Assembly: GCF_001956045.1 (NCBI RefSeq)
Contig: NZ_MRTH01000017.1
Coordinates: 62,001 to 126,000 of the forward strand
Length of the DNA: 64,000 bases
Source of the DNA: Paenibacillus sp. FSL H7-0331
GTDB taxonomy: Bacteria; Bacillota; Bacilli; Paenibacillales; NBRC-103111
Reading direction: 5' to 3'
Shown here: piece by piece, positions 25,485 to 33,555 of the stretch
Layout: each line of letters starts with the position of its first letter
Numbering within the stretch: position 1 is the first letter of the stretch
The notes under the pieces: model-generated
Databases searched by the model: none
What the model saw: the letters and a program-made list of their open reading frames with translations, nothing else
Told to the model about the DNA's origin: nothing
Translations under genes and position numbers: made by a program

Positions 25485-26195
25485 TTATCCTAATCCGAAT
25501 TCACGGGATATCGCTGCAATATACATTCTGCGCATCTTCGTTGCTTCTTCCACTATGGCGATGCAGCGCTGTTGATCTTCCGGTGTTTTGGCATATTCCA
25601 ACACAATTTGATAACCGCGTTCGCCGTGAATTTCATCAGACACGATATGCAGATCGAAGAATTCCACTTCTTCATCAGTAAATCCGTACTCTTCACGAAG
25701 CGTCGGTGTTTGTCGGCGGTAAATGGCAGGCACCTGAGATTCCAGGCCGACAACCAATGCCGCAGTAGCGAATAAAAAGTTTTCCTTGAAAGCCATCCGA
25801 TAGCACCAGGATTGCAGGCCGATCGTTTCTGGAAGCAAGTGCTCCATCGACTCCACACGTTCCCTTGTTGTACCGCACGCTTCACCAAAGCGGATCAGCA
25901 AATCAGTATGACGATCGCCGCCCAACTCCTCTTCCCACATGTTTTGCAGTAAAAAATCTCTCGCATCCTGATGCGGGCAGTTAGCAAATATATAAGCCAG
26001 GTATTCAGCAAATGGACCAACGTATGCGTAATGCTGTTCAACCCATCTGGCAAAATGTTCTTTCTTCAACTCACCATTCGCCCACATGATTGTAAAAGGA
26101 GCCTTAGCAACAGCGTTACCTTCAATTGCTTGTTCCAAAGCAGTGCGGAACTCCTCTTTGTTCATTAAGCGGGACTTCGTTGCGGTTTGTGTCAT
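25485..26195 (-). CDS. Heme-oxygenase-like diiron oxidase (TenA/PqqC/CADD fold)
   Basis: From ATG 26195 (AGAGGAG 8 nt upstream; an in-frame extension to 26258 would overlap the operator) the protein has 236 residues and an all-helical TenA/PqqC-like fold. It shows the ligand set of heme-oxygenase-like dimetal oxidases (HDO): E89 and H96 in EEELGGDRH, E152 in VVGLESQ, and H183, D187, H190 in HIVSDEIH. The HxxxDxxH spacing matches CADD-type enzymes. HDO enzymes use O2 to cleave or hydroxylate amino-acid or fatty-acid derived substrates (for example UndA, BesC, SznF). TenA thiaminase is excluded because its catalytic Cys layout is not evident. It is the first gene of the operon and sits under a palindromic operator. 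Confidence 0.85.
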   Translation of the reverse strand: MTQTATKSRLMNKEEFRTALEQAIEGNAVAKAPFTIMWANGELKKEHFARWVEQHYAYVGPFAEYLAYIFANCPHQDARDFLLQNMWEEELGGDRHTDLLIRFGEACGTTRERVESMEHLLPETIGLQSWCYRMAFKENFLFATAALVVGLESQVPAIYRRQTPTLREEYGFTDEEVEFFDLHIVSDEIHGERGYQIVLEYAKTPEDQQRCIAIVEEATKMRRMYIAAISREFGLG

Positions 26196-26238
26196 GGGTA
26201 ATTCTCCTCTCAAATTGTAAGATGGTAGTTTTTCTATT

Positions 26239-26259
26239 TTTGGTATATTGTATACCAAA
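26239..26259. promoter_or_regulatory. Putative GntR operator of the oxygenase operon
   Basis: TTTGGTATA-TTG-TATACCAAA (26239-26259) is a perfect 9+9 inverted repeat with a 3-bp spacer. It is the longest copy of the motif in the window. It lies 44 nt upstream of the oxidase start codon, inside the probable promoter, and separates this operon from the upstream permease gene. Confidence 0.68.
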
Positions 26260-26298
26260 TTTGTTATAGGTTTATTATTGACTGTATGGGCTTATCTG

Positions 26299-27702
26299 TC
26301 AACCCATATTTTTCAGCACCATCAGCAGCACCATTGCCAGTAGTATATAAGCCGTTGTAAACGGCACATTCCAATTCGATATTTGGTACGGACTCTCACT
26401 TGTCAGACTGGACATCATCCCCGCGGTTGCATTATAGGGACCCATGAGAAAGGCAGTCGCCGCCCCGGTCAACATTGCGATAGCGGTTAGCTCGACAGAA
26501 ATCCCCAAGGACTGCGGATTCAGCGACTCCGCCGTTAAGGCCAAGCCTACAGCAGGATGCAAGCCGATAAAGGCGAGAACAAGCGGAATCAAGGGAATAC
26601 ACAATAGAAACATATCGGCTCCTATGAAATCTTTTATTGCTATAATCGATAGGTTAATCCCATGTCCTGCACCCGTAGCTTGAATAGAAGCAATCAGGAA
26701 ACCAGCACTCAAAAAGACAAAAAACTGTTCCCTCATCTTCAGCAAATGTTCGGACAGCATCGCTTTACCTTCTACTATAAAAGCTCTTCCTTTACCCAGC
26801 AGCAAAGACCATAGAAAGGCAAAAGGAATCACTAACATAGACACCAGAAGTAGAAAGCTGAACGACGTAAAGGTTTCCAGCACAAAAAGCAGACCATTAA
26901 ATACGATAATCGCAACAATAATGTGCATGGGATGATTCTTCTTGTTCCGCTCCAGCTGCTGCAAGCCAGACTCGACCGCACTTTCACGGACAGCAGAGGT
27001 TTCGTCCAGAGCCAGTTGACCAATCAGTCTGGCCCGGCGGTTAGCAACCCGTTGTCCCATAAACCAATCCAGGACAAGGCCAAGTAAGCTGAACGGGATC
27101 ATGATCGGCAAAATCGAGCTCCAACGAACGCCCGTCATTTCCACGATTACCCCGACAATCGGCGCCACCGGCGTCCACACAATCGGCATACTGTAGCCAT
27201 GTGTGATTGCTCTGCTAATAAATCTTTCTTTCTTCTCGATCGGATACAAACCAAGAGCAGGACGAATCGTATGGTATACCATGGGCAAGGTGGCCACATT
27301 CATAAAGGAGCTTAATATATAAGACATAAGCGATGTAATCGCGTAAAGCACCCCGGAATGCTTGATTTTGCTTTGAATTATATGCTGCACCCGAAATGCA
27401 TATTGCCCTAATTCAATCGGAAGAGCAATTAACGGGATGAGGGCGAACAAGCTTAATATATTAAGCATATTGCCAAAGCCAAGGATATAGCTGCTCCAAG
27501 GCGCCCTATGCACCCATAACAAACTCATTCCCGTCACCAGAAATACAATGCCTAATCCTTGGACAAACCGCTTGACAGAGCCAAACACCATAAGTACTAT
27601 ACATAAGCTTACTATAGAGATGGTCCATTTCAGGAGGTCGCTCGGATATACAACCGAGACCAGATAAGCAGCGATAGCTCCAATGAAAATAGCTTGTTTC
27701 AT
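26299..27702 (-). CDS. Multi-pass membrane permease, unknown substrate
   Basis: This 467-residue protein has about 12 membrane segments and resembles ion-transporter-superfamily permeases: paired hairpin regions occur around MGPYNATAGMMSSLT and PIVWTPVAPIVGVIVE, each next to a conserved FIGLHPAVG or ISRAITHGYSMP segment. It shares layout and these signatures with the permease at 58051-59397, a distant paralog. It starts 2 nt after the creatininase stop, so the two are coupled. Context suggests uptake of the pathway substrate, probably a carboxylate; the family name is not certain. Confidence 0.75.
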   Translation of the reverse strand: MKQAIFIGAIAAYLVSVVYPSDLLKWTISIVSLCIVLMVFGSVKRFVQGLGIVFLVTGMSLLWVHRAPWSSYILGFGNMLNILSLFALIPLIALPIELGQYAFRVQHIIQSKIKHSGVLYAITSLMSYILSSFMNVATLPMVYHTIRPALGLYPIEKKERFISRAITHGYSMPIVWTPVAPIVGVIVEMTGVRWSSILPIMIPFSLLGLVLDWFMGQRVANRRARLIGQLALDETSAVRESAVESGLQQLERNKKNHPMHIIVAIIVFNGLLFVLETFTSFSFLLLVSMLVIPFAFLWSLLLGKGRAFIVEGKAMLSEHLLKMREQFFVFLSAGFLIASIQATGAGHGINLSIIAIKDFIGADMFLLCIPLIPLVLAFIGLHPAVGLALTAESLNPQSLGISVELTAIAMLTGAATAFLMGPYNATAGMMSSLTSESPYQISNWNVPFTTAYILLAMVLLMVLKNMG

Positions 27703-27704
27703 AT

Positions 27705-28451
27705 TTACAGCATGTCTTGAACAGCCTTGGTTAAGCGTTCCAGAGCCGTCTCGACAATTTCCTCTCCGATCTCCCGGGTGGCTTTGGTCGCATCACCAAG
27801 GCATCCGTTGCGCGTCATTTCCTCATAATAGTAAAAGCCTTGCAGCACCTGGCCAGGACGCAGCTTTTTCCATTTGCCCTCCGTCAAATCGCCTTTTTCC
27901 AGCTTATCCGGCCGTACCAGCTGCGGAGCCAAATACATGGCCTCAGAAACCTCGCGGTCACAGCTATGCCCATACAGCTTGGACTCCAGCCTTCTATCCA
28001 TCACATCTTTGGCTGATGCCGTCGTTTTGGCATAATAAATCTGAGTATCGAGCTCCCTTGTAAGCATCTCAACGGCTACCCCTAACGTAGCCTGATTACC
28101 TCCATGAGCATTTAAAATAAGAAACTTCTGAATGCCGTGGTGCTGTAACGATTTGATCATATCTCTCAGAATGGCAATTAATGTAGTCGGCTCCAGAGAG
28201 ATCGTACCGGGAAAATGCATATGGTGCGGCGATATTCCCATATTAATAGTAGGTGTCAGAATAGCTTCCGGATATAACCGCTCGGTTAATCGTTTACCCA
28301 TTTCTTCAGCAAGAACGGCATCGCAGCTTTCAATCATATGCGGCCCGTGCTGCTCATGAGCTCCGAGCGGTATAATTGCTACTTTCACTGTTGTAAGAGC
28401 CTGCTCAACCTCCGGCCATGTCATCTGAGTTAAACAGTAAGAAGTTGCCAC
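27705..28451 (-). CDS. Creatininase family amidohydrolase
   Basis: The 248-residue protein has the family's metal site: E and H in PLGAHEQHGPHM, D in SCDAVLAEEM, and a second acidic region GHSCDREVSEAMYL. LILNAHGGNQ is the family signature. Start is GTG at 28451, with GAGGAGG 8 nt upstream. Members hydrolyse creatinine, formamides, cyclic amides or peptides. With the downstream permease it forms a two-gene unit under a GGTATAC palindrome at 28489-28500. It may open a lactam or remove an amide from the pathway substrate. Confidence 0.88.
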   Translation of the reverse strand: MATSYCLTQMTWPEVEQALTTVKVAIIPLGAHEQHGPHMIESCDAVLAEEMGKRLTERLYPEAILTPTINMGISPHHMHFPGTISLEPTTLIAILRDMIKSLQHHGIQKFLILNAHGGNQATLGVAVEMLTRELDTQIYYAKTTASAKDVMDRRLESKLYGHSCDREVSEAMYLAPQLVRPDKLEKGDLTEGKWKKLRPGQVLQGFYYYEEMTRNGCLGDATKATREIGEEIVETALERLTKAVQDML

Positions 28452-28488
28452 TGCTTTAACCTCCTCTCAATATATGATATATTGTTCA

Positions 28489-28500
28489 TTGTATACCAAA
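28489..28500. promoter_or_regulatory. Putative GntR operator before the creatininase-permease operon
   Basis: TTGTATACCAAA matches the right half of the long operator at 26239-26259. It lies about 40 nt upstream of the GTG start of the creatininase gene, near the expected -35, and also upstream of the divergent yyaC-like gene. Confidence 0.55.
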
Positions 28501-28590
28501 AATAACAAACACTCACACGTATTTTTGTTATTTATAGTGAATTGGTTTATGATTTATAGAGATCATTTACAAGGAAGCGGGTGCGTGCAC

Positions 28591-29178
28591 ATGCTGCATC
28601 ATATCCACTATCTGGATAAGAAATCAGCAGCCTTTTTATCCGAGGCATTGATCAAGCATTTTTCCAAAAAAACCGACTATACGGAAATCGTCGTCGTCTG
28701 CATCGGAACAAACCGTTACTCCTGGGACTCCTTAGGCCCCGTTGTCGGGAGCCGATTGTTCGAACGACTCGAAGGCAATCGTCATGTCCATATTTACGGT
28801 ACACTGGATAAGCCGGTTCATGCGCTGAATTTACAGAGAACCTTATCCTATATCGCAAACAGGCACAGCCAGGCTTACATCATCGCCGTTGACGCATGTC
28901 TGGGCCAATTTTACAAAATCGGCACGCTTCAATTGGTAGAAGAACCGCTTCAGCCCGGAGCCGGACTTGGCAAACAGCTGCATGCCATCGGACATATCCA
29001 TATTAAAGGCATCATTAATAATCATGGCCCTCTCAATCATAAGGTTATGGAGCATACAAGCTTAACCTTTGTTAATGAAATGGCCGCCGTCATCAGCCGG
29101 ATCTTGGTCAAGGCCAGTCAGGAAATCATTCCTCATCTGTTATCCGTCAATCCCAAGGACAATCAGGCTTCAAGCTAA
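28591..29178 (+). CDS. yyaC: YyaC family putative sporulation protein
   Basis: From ATG 28591 the protein has 195 residues, the usual YyaC length; a GTG at 28585 is an alternative, and AAGGAAGCGGG stands upstream. A start at 28474 would add a 39-residue non-conserved leader. Family signatures are VVVCIGTNRYSWDSLGP, YGTLDKPVHALNL, IIAVDACLG and QPGAGLGKQLHAIGHIHIKG. The fold is related to the spore germination protease GPR and the function is unproven. It is divergent from the creatininase gene and shares its upstream region, an unexpected partner for catabolic genes. Confidence 0.88.
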   Translation: MLHHIHYLDKKSAAFLSEALIKHFSKKTDYTEIVVVCIGTNRYSWDSLGPVVGSRLFERLEGNRHVHIYGTLDKPVHALNLQRTLSYIANRHSQAYIIAVDACLGQFYKIGTLQLVEEPLQPGAGLGKQLHAIGHIHIKGIINNHGPLNHKVMEHTSLTFVNEMAAVISRILVKASQEIIPHLLSVNPKDNQASS

Positions 29179-29209
29179 GCCTTAACTGGAAGATCCCAAC
29201 CGCTGCTTA

Positions 29210-30661
29210 TCACCAAACCAGAATAGCTATGATCGTTGATACGGAGAGTCCAATAATGACAGGCAGGAAATTTTTACGGGCCAGATCAATCGCTGAAACA
29301 CCTGCAAAGCCCGCAACCGCAACGAGTGATGACCAAGCAATTAACGTTCCTCCGCCTGACCATACGGAGCCCATCTGTCCGATTGCAGCCAAAACCGAAG
29401 GATCCATACCCACCGTCGGTGCTAGTGCACCAGATAATGATCCAGTTAGCGGTAAACCGGAAAATCCCGATCCTTCCAGTCCGGCAATGATCCCAATCAC
29501 CAGAATACCAAATGCAGTTATGAAGCTATTAGAAGGAATTGCATATTGAATGGACATGACCAGATCATAGAGAAAAGCGGGTGCCGCCACACCTTCGCCC
29601 AGCGACAGGATGCTTTTGGAGAAATCGGCGTTTCCAAGAAAGAAAAATCCCGCAATCGGAATAACAGGCCCCATCGCTTTAAAAGCAAACACAAAGCCTT
29701 CGATCAGATGCTCACTAATATTATCCAAAGCCTTGAATTTAGAAAACACCGTACAGGAAAGAATGAGCAGGATGACCGCCACACCGCCAATAAAAGCAGC
29801 CCCATCTCCTCCCTCGAAGCCTCCCATGCTTGTGCCCCCGAATTTACTTGCTGCCATGACCACGATCACGCCGAGCATCGACAACGGAACCAATATGGAA
29901 AAAAACTTCGACCACCGATGGACGGTAGGATCAACCGTTTCGATAGCTGCTGCAGCTTCCAAATATTCATTGCTCATCTGAGTTTTAACCGCAGCTGCCT
30001 GTTTATCCTGAAGCTCGGTCGTAACAGGCTTACGAATCGCTTTACGATTTAGCAAATAAGCTCCACCCAGTGACACAGCACCGGTTATCAACGATAATAT
30101 CATCGCTTTATCGGCAACCAGAGCAGTAGGTAAACCCGCCCCCTTGGCGCTCAGCATCGGTGCGACCTGCATAACATAGTCCGAAGATAATGCCATCCCT
30201 TGTCCAGCAAGAGCAATCGCCATCGCCGCTCCCATTGCCGGAAGTCCAACACGAATCGCCGCAGGGATCAAAAGCGCTCCGATTAGCGGAACTGCAGGGG
30301 TAGGCCAAAAGAATAGCGAGATTACATAGGTGACTAATGCCAGTACGAAAAATGCAATGTGACCGTTCACCATCAGCTTTTGGATCGGCTGTACCATTCG
30401 CCTGTCCGCACCGATATCGCGAAGTGATGCCAATAGAGCAACCATAAAAGTGATAATCAGAAAAATTGTGAAAAGTTCCTTGGCTGCCGTCAAATTGGCA
30501 TTGTATACCGCTTGAAATCCGCTGACTATACTCCCCTTGTAGATCCATCCAATAAGGAAGGTTCCAACCAACGTCGGAATGATTACACCTCGTCGAAATA
30601 ACATTACCAATATTACTCCTACTGTCACTAAAGCATACATCAAATGCGAGATTGTAATCAT
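29210..30661 (-). CDS. Multi-pass membrane permease (citrate/gluconate type, IT-like)
   Basis: The protein has about 12 hydrophobic segments in 483 residues, with a cytoplasmic loop of about 40 residues near the middle (RKAIRKPVTTELQDKQAAAV). Glycine-rich membrane motifs are AGQGMALSSDYVMQVAP, GLEGSGFSGLPLTGSLSG and GQMGSVWSGGGTLIAW. These suggest a secondary carboxylate or Na+/H+ coupled transporter, but I cannot name the family. ATG 30661 is preferred because GAGGG lies 6 nt before it; ATG 30667 is closer to that site. A GGTATAC palindrome lies about 80 nt upstream, so it probably belongs to the GntR regulon as a second uptake or export route. Confidence 0.75.
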   Translation of the reverse strand: MITISHLMYALVTVGVILVMLFRRGVIIPTLVGTFLIGWIYKGSIVSGFQAVYNANLTAAKELFTIFLIITFMVALLASLRDIGADRRMVQPIQKLMVNGHIAFFVLALVTYVISLFFWPTPAVPLIGALLIPAAIRVGLPAMGAAMAIALAGQGMALSSDYVMQVAPMLSAKGAGLPTALVADKAMILSLITGAVSLGGAYLLNRKAIRKPVTTELQDKQAAAVKTQMSNEYLEAAAAIETVDPTVHRWSKFFSILVPLSMLGVIVVMAASKFGGTSMGGFEGGDGAAFIGGVAVILLILSCTVFSKFKALDNISEHLIEGFVFAFKAMGPVIPIAGFFFLGNADFSKSILSLGEGVAAPAFLYDLVMSIQYAIPSNSFITAFGILVIGIIAGLEGSGFSGLPLTGSLSGALAPTVGMDPSVLAAIGQMGSVWSGGGTLIAWSSLVAVAGFAGVSAIDLARKNFLPVIIGLSVSTIIAILVW

Positions 30662-30743
30662 TGACATCCCTCGTTTCAGCGATTATTTGCCTTTCAAACG
30701 AATTGTATCACAGATTATTAGATCTTAATAGAGTTTTATGGCA

Positions 30744-30755
30744 TTTGGTATACAA
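30744..30755. promoter_or_regulatory. Putative GntR operator before the second permease
   Basis: TTTGGTATACAA lies 83 nt upstream of the permease start. Read on the minus strand TTGTAT could serve as -35 with TCTATT 17 nt on, so the operator would cover the promoter. The surrounding 500-bp gap (30662-31165) holds no credible gene; it is AT-rich and contains a second palindrome at 30988 and a terminator at 31109. Confidence 0.55.
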
Positions 30756-30987
30756 TTATTTTCCGATTTATTAGATTTTACGGATTTTCGATGGTTTAAT
30801 GGGGATGTATATGTTATGTTTCATAACTTAAACAAGACATATTTAACAAGATACCTTCAGTTATCCATCTCCCCCCCTTGCTTTCACCCCTTCTTTACGA
30901 TTTTTAAAGTCCATTCTACATTTACAAACAATTTGAAAGCGTATCCATTAGTATATTAACATACTTCCAAGTAAATTATAAGGTTTA

Positions 30988-31004
30988 TTGTATATGGTAT
31001 ACAA
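30988..31004. promoter_or_regulatory. Second palindrome of the GntR type, no adjacent gene
   Basis: TTGTATA-TGG-TATACAA is a perfect 7+7 inverted repeat with a 3-bp spacer, the same layout as the 26239-26259 site. Its centre is about 246 bp from the 30744 site. No start codon of a gene lies close, so it may be an auxiliary operator for looping, or precede an unannotated RNA. Confidence 0.5.
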
Positions 31005-31108
31005 AATTTTTTTTAATTCAGTATATCCGCAAAAATCATTGGAACAACACCAGGTAAATATCATGAAGTATATGCCGTTAACTCCAAGTTACCTTTATAT
31101 GGCTACAA

Positions 31109-31150
31109 CAAAAAACGAAACGTCACCTTCAGGGCAGCCGTTTCGTTTTG
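31109..31150 (-). terminator. Terminator of the aldo/keto reductase gene
   Basis: On the minus strand ACAAAACGAAACG and CGTTTCGTTTTTTGT form a 13-bp stem around a 16-nt loop, ending in a T run, 16 nt after the reductase stop. Confidence 0.85.
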
Positions 31151-31165
31151 TAATTATCTTGATAT

Positions 31166-32155
31166 TTATTTCAAAATAGCGTCGATGCGTGACAGCTCAT
31201 CCTCTGTGAAATCAAGCACACGCAACGCATCAACAGCATCTTCGATCTGGCTTACTTTACTTGCCCCGATCAAAGCAGAAGTTACCCGGCCTCCGCGCAG
31301 CACCCAAGCCAATGCCATCTGGGAAAGCTTTTGCCCACGATTTGTGGCCAGCAAGGTTAACTCTTTTACTTTTAATACCCGCTCTTCATTAATATCCTCC
31401 GGCTTCAAGAACACACTTGGTCCTGCAGCGCGTGAATCAGGCGAGATCCCGTTGATGTAGCGATCTGTTAGAATACCTTTTTCTAATGGTGAGTAGGCAA
31501 TGCTGCCAATGCCTTCCTCTTCCAGCACTTCCTGCAATCCGTTCTCTATAGATCTGGACATCATGGAATATTTAGGCTGATGAATTAGACATGGCGTACC
31601 CAATCTCTTCAATATGCGTGATGCCTCACGCGCTTCCTTGGCCTGGTAATTGGAGATTCCCACATACAGCGCTTTTCCTTGTCTCACAATGAGATCAAGC
31701 GCCGCCATCGTTTCCTCCAGCGGTGTATTGGGATCCGGACGATGGTGGTAATAAATATCCACATAATCCAGCTGCATCCGTTTTAAGCTTTGATCCAGAC
31801 TGGCGACCAAGCTCTTCTTGGAGCCCCATTCGCCGTACGGTCCTGGCCACATGTAATAACCAGCCTTAGTCGAAATGACCAGCTCATCGCGGTAAGCTGC
31901 CAAGTCATCCTTTAACAATTTACCGAAGGTTTCCTCTGCCGATCCCGCAGGCGGGCCATAATTGTTGGCCAAGTCCAAATGGGTAATTCCTAAATCGAAC
32001 GCCCTTCTAACCAAGGTTCTTCCATTCTCTAAGGAATCAATACCTCCAAAATTATGCCAAAGCCCCAATGAAATAGCCGGAAGCTTTAACCCGCTGTTAC
32101 CGCAATACCTATATGTCATCTTGTCGTATCTTTGTGAATCTGCCAAATACCCCAT
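31166..32155 (-). CDS. Aldo/keto reductase, YghZ/Gpr-like
   Basis: This 329-residue enzyme has the AKR tetrad: D61 and Y66 in DLANNYGP, K97 in STKAGY, and His in IYYHHRPDP. YMWPGPYGEWGSKKSL and SNYQAKEA are typical of the AKR14/YghZ group, which reduces glyceraldehyde 3-phosphate, methylglyoxal and similar aldehydes. ATG 32155 follows AGAGGAGGTACATATT; a longer frame to 32206 lacks such a site. It is a single gene with its own terminator, downstream of an AraC-type regulator in the same direction. Confidence 0.93.
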   Translation of the reverse strand: MGYLADSQRYDKMTYRYCGNSGLKLPAISLGLWHNFGGIDSLENGRTLVRRAFDLGITHLDLANNYGPPAGSAEETFGKLLKDDLAAYRDELVISTKAGYYMWPGPYGEWGSKKSLVASLDQSLKRMQLDYVDIYYHHRPDPNTPLEETMAALDLIVRQGKALYVGISNYQAKEAREASRILKRLGTPCLIHQPKYSMMSRSIENGLQEVLEEEGIGSIAYSPLEKGILTDRYINGISPDSRAAGPSVFLKPEDINEERVLKVKELTLLATNRGQKLSQMALAWVLRGGRVTSALIGASKVSQIEDAVDALRVLDFTEDELSRIDAILK

Positions 32156-32247
32156 AATATGTACCTCCTCTAAGAAATTAATAACATTGTAACGAACAAC
32201 TACCACAAATCCAATGTCATCAAGGATGAACTTTATGGAATAATGTC

Positions 32248-33081
32248 TTAATCAATGAGAAGAAGCCGATAATGCTTTGGTGAAACACCCTTCATTTTTT
32301 TGAACATTTTTGAAAATAAAAGCGAGTCCTTGTATCCAACAGAGCTTGCCACCTCTCCTATGGAGTAGCTGCTTCTCTCGAGCAATTCAGCAGCTTTGTC
32401 AATCCGGTACCGGAGAAGGTACTGCTGCGGCGGAATGCCTACCGACTCTTTGAATAAGACGGATATATATTTTCTGTCCAATCCCAGAAAGGAAGCTAAC
32501 TGGCTTACTGTAATATTTTCGTTATAATGGGCATGGAGAAACTCTATACTCTGAAGGACGTATTCATCCTGCTTTTTCGGATTCGTTTGTGCTGTAGGAT
32601 AAGCTGGAACCACACTCACCAGGACTGATAAAAACTCGTACATCAAAGCTTTTATTGCTAAATCCCGGGTTACCTCCTGAGAGGAGGCTTCCGTTAGTTG
32701 ATCGGATAACCCGGGCATAACTTTCCAATCCATCGGAATAATAGGCTGCTCCGGAGACAGTCGGGTACGAGACAGGATCGATTCCACTTGCGCTCCATGA
32801 AAAGCTACCCAAGAGTATGTCCAGGGATCTAAGCGATCCGCTTCATAAAAGGTGATGATTTGCGGGTATATCAGAAAGGCTTGGCCCGAAGATAATGAGT
32901 ACGTTTGATCTCCAACCTGAAGCCTACCTTTTCCTTTGTGAATAAAATGAATCTTATATACATCTCGGATCCCTGGTCCTGCGGAATGCCCGGGAGCGCA
33001 ATCTTCCTTCCCCCAATAGAGGAGGTGCAGGTCCGGGTCATCCCGAAACAATCGTTCCTGATTGTACTTAAATGTAACCAC
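32248..33081 (-). CDS. AraC family transcriptional regulator with cupin-like sensor
   Basis: The 277-residue protein has an N-terminal AraC-binding (cupin) domain at about 15-160, with IRDVYKIHFIHKGKGRLQVG and the SSGQAFLIYP strand. Two HTH motifs follow at about 180-277: TVSQLASFLGLDRKYISVLF and IGEVASSVGYKDSLLFSKMFKKMKG (partly quoted). Such proteins bind a small sugar directly. The gene is 92 nt upstream of the reductase in the same direction and could control it. Confidence 0.9.
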   Translation of the reverse strand: MVTFKYNQERLFRDDPDLHLLYWGKEDCAPGHSAGPGIRDVYKIHFIHKGKGRLQVGDQTYSLSSGQAFLIYPQIITFYEADRLDPWTYSWVAFHGAQVESILSRTRLSPEQPIIPMDWKVMPGLSDQLTEASSQEVTRDLAIKALMYEFLSVLVSVVPAYPTAQTNPKKQDEYVLQSIEFLHAHYNENITVSQLASFLGLDRKYISVLFKESVGIPPQQYLLRYRIDKAAELLERSSYSIGEVASSVGYKDSLLFSKMFKKMKGVSPKHYRLLLID

Positions 33082-33334
33082 GTCTTATCCTGCTTCCCTT
33101 GTGAAATGAATGACCAGCCCTTGCGCTCTATAAAAAAGAGAAGCCTGATTTCTCAAGCTTTCCAAGTTGATGATTTGATATTATCAGAAACCGGGCATCA
33201 TTGTAACGTAATATCTTTGTATGATGCTGAAGTTGATTCATCAATATCACTTTGGGCGGCGCATCCTCTTACAATAATATCATGTGGAATGTGGCGGTGC
33301 ATAACGAAGCCGGAAACCTACAGGGTCGTAATAA

Positions 33335-33381
33335 AAGCCGCTTTCCTCATAAATACGAGGAACAGCGGCCTTTATTTTTTT
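33335..33381. terminator. Bidirectional terminator hairpin
   Basis: AAAGCCGCTTTCCTC and GAGGAACAGCGGCCTTT pair around ATAAATAC with small bulges, followed by ATTTTTTT on the plus strand; on the minus strand the stem ends in TTTTATT. On the minus strand it would end the Nif3-ABC operon before the AraC gene. The rest of the gap 33082-33334 shows no gene. Confidence 0.75.
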
Positions 33382-33386
33382 AACCT

Positions 33387-33555
33387 TTAGAAGACCGGTG
33401 AATACAGAGCGGAGCGGCCAAATGATCCTGGAGAAGCGTGAGCGCTCGCCTTTGAAATCGTGAATAAACCGCTTATTCTCATCCAATTTCACGATTTCAA
33501 CAGCGATCGTAAGGATATTTGGCCGCGCAGCGAGACTTATTCACCGGACTTCTAA
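33387..33555. repeat. Imperfect long inverted repeat (about 70-bp arms)
   Basis: The left arm (33387-33465) begins TTAGAAGACCGGTGAATA, continues with GCGGCCAAAT and ends GAAATCGTGAAT. The right arm (33486-33555), read as reverse complement, begins TTAGAAGTCCGGTGAATAA, continues with GCGGCCAAATATCC and ends GAAATCGTGAAAT. The arms differ by a few small gaps in the middle. The right arm overlaps the last codon of the permease gene. It could be a MITE-like element or a large mRNA 3' structure. No transposase or target duplication is evident. Confidence 0.7.

Noticed and set aside
25485..26195. TenA thiaminase II as the identity of the oxidase gene
   Set aside because: The fold is shared, but the HxxxDxxH and E/H ligand set fits dimetal oxidases and there is no thiamine gene nearby.
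27283..27300. GGTATACC copy inside the permease gene at 26299-27702
   Set aside because: It falls in coding sequence, encoding MVYH, with no promoter context; probably chance or codon-driven, so it is not counted as an operator. The same applies to a copy at about 59845 in the TVP38-family gene.
33280..33492. 70-residue minus-strand open frame
   Set aside because: It runs through the terminator and the inverted repeat, lacks a ribosome site and resembles no protein.
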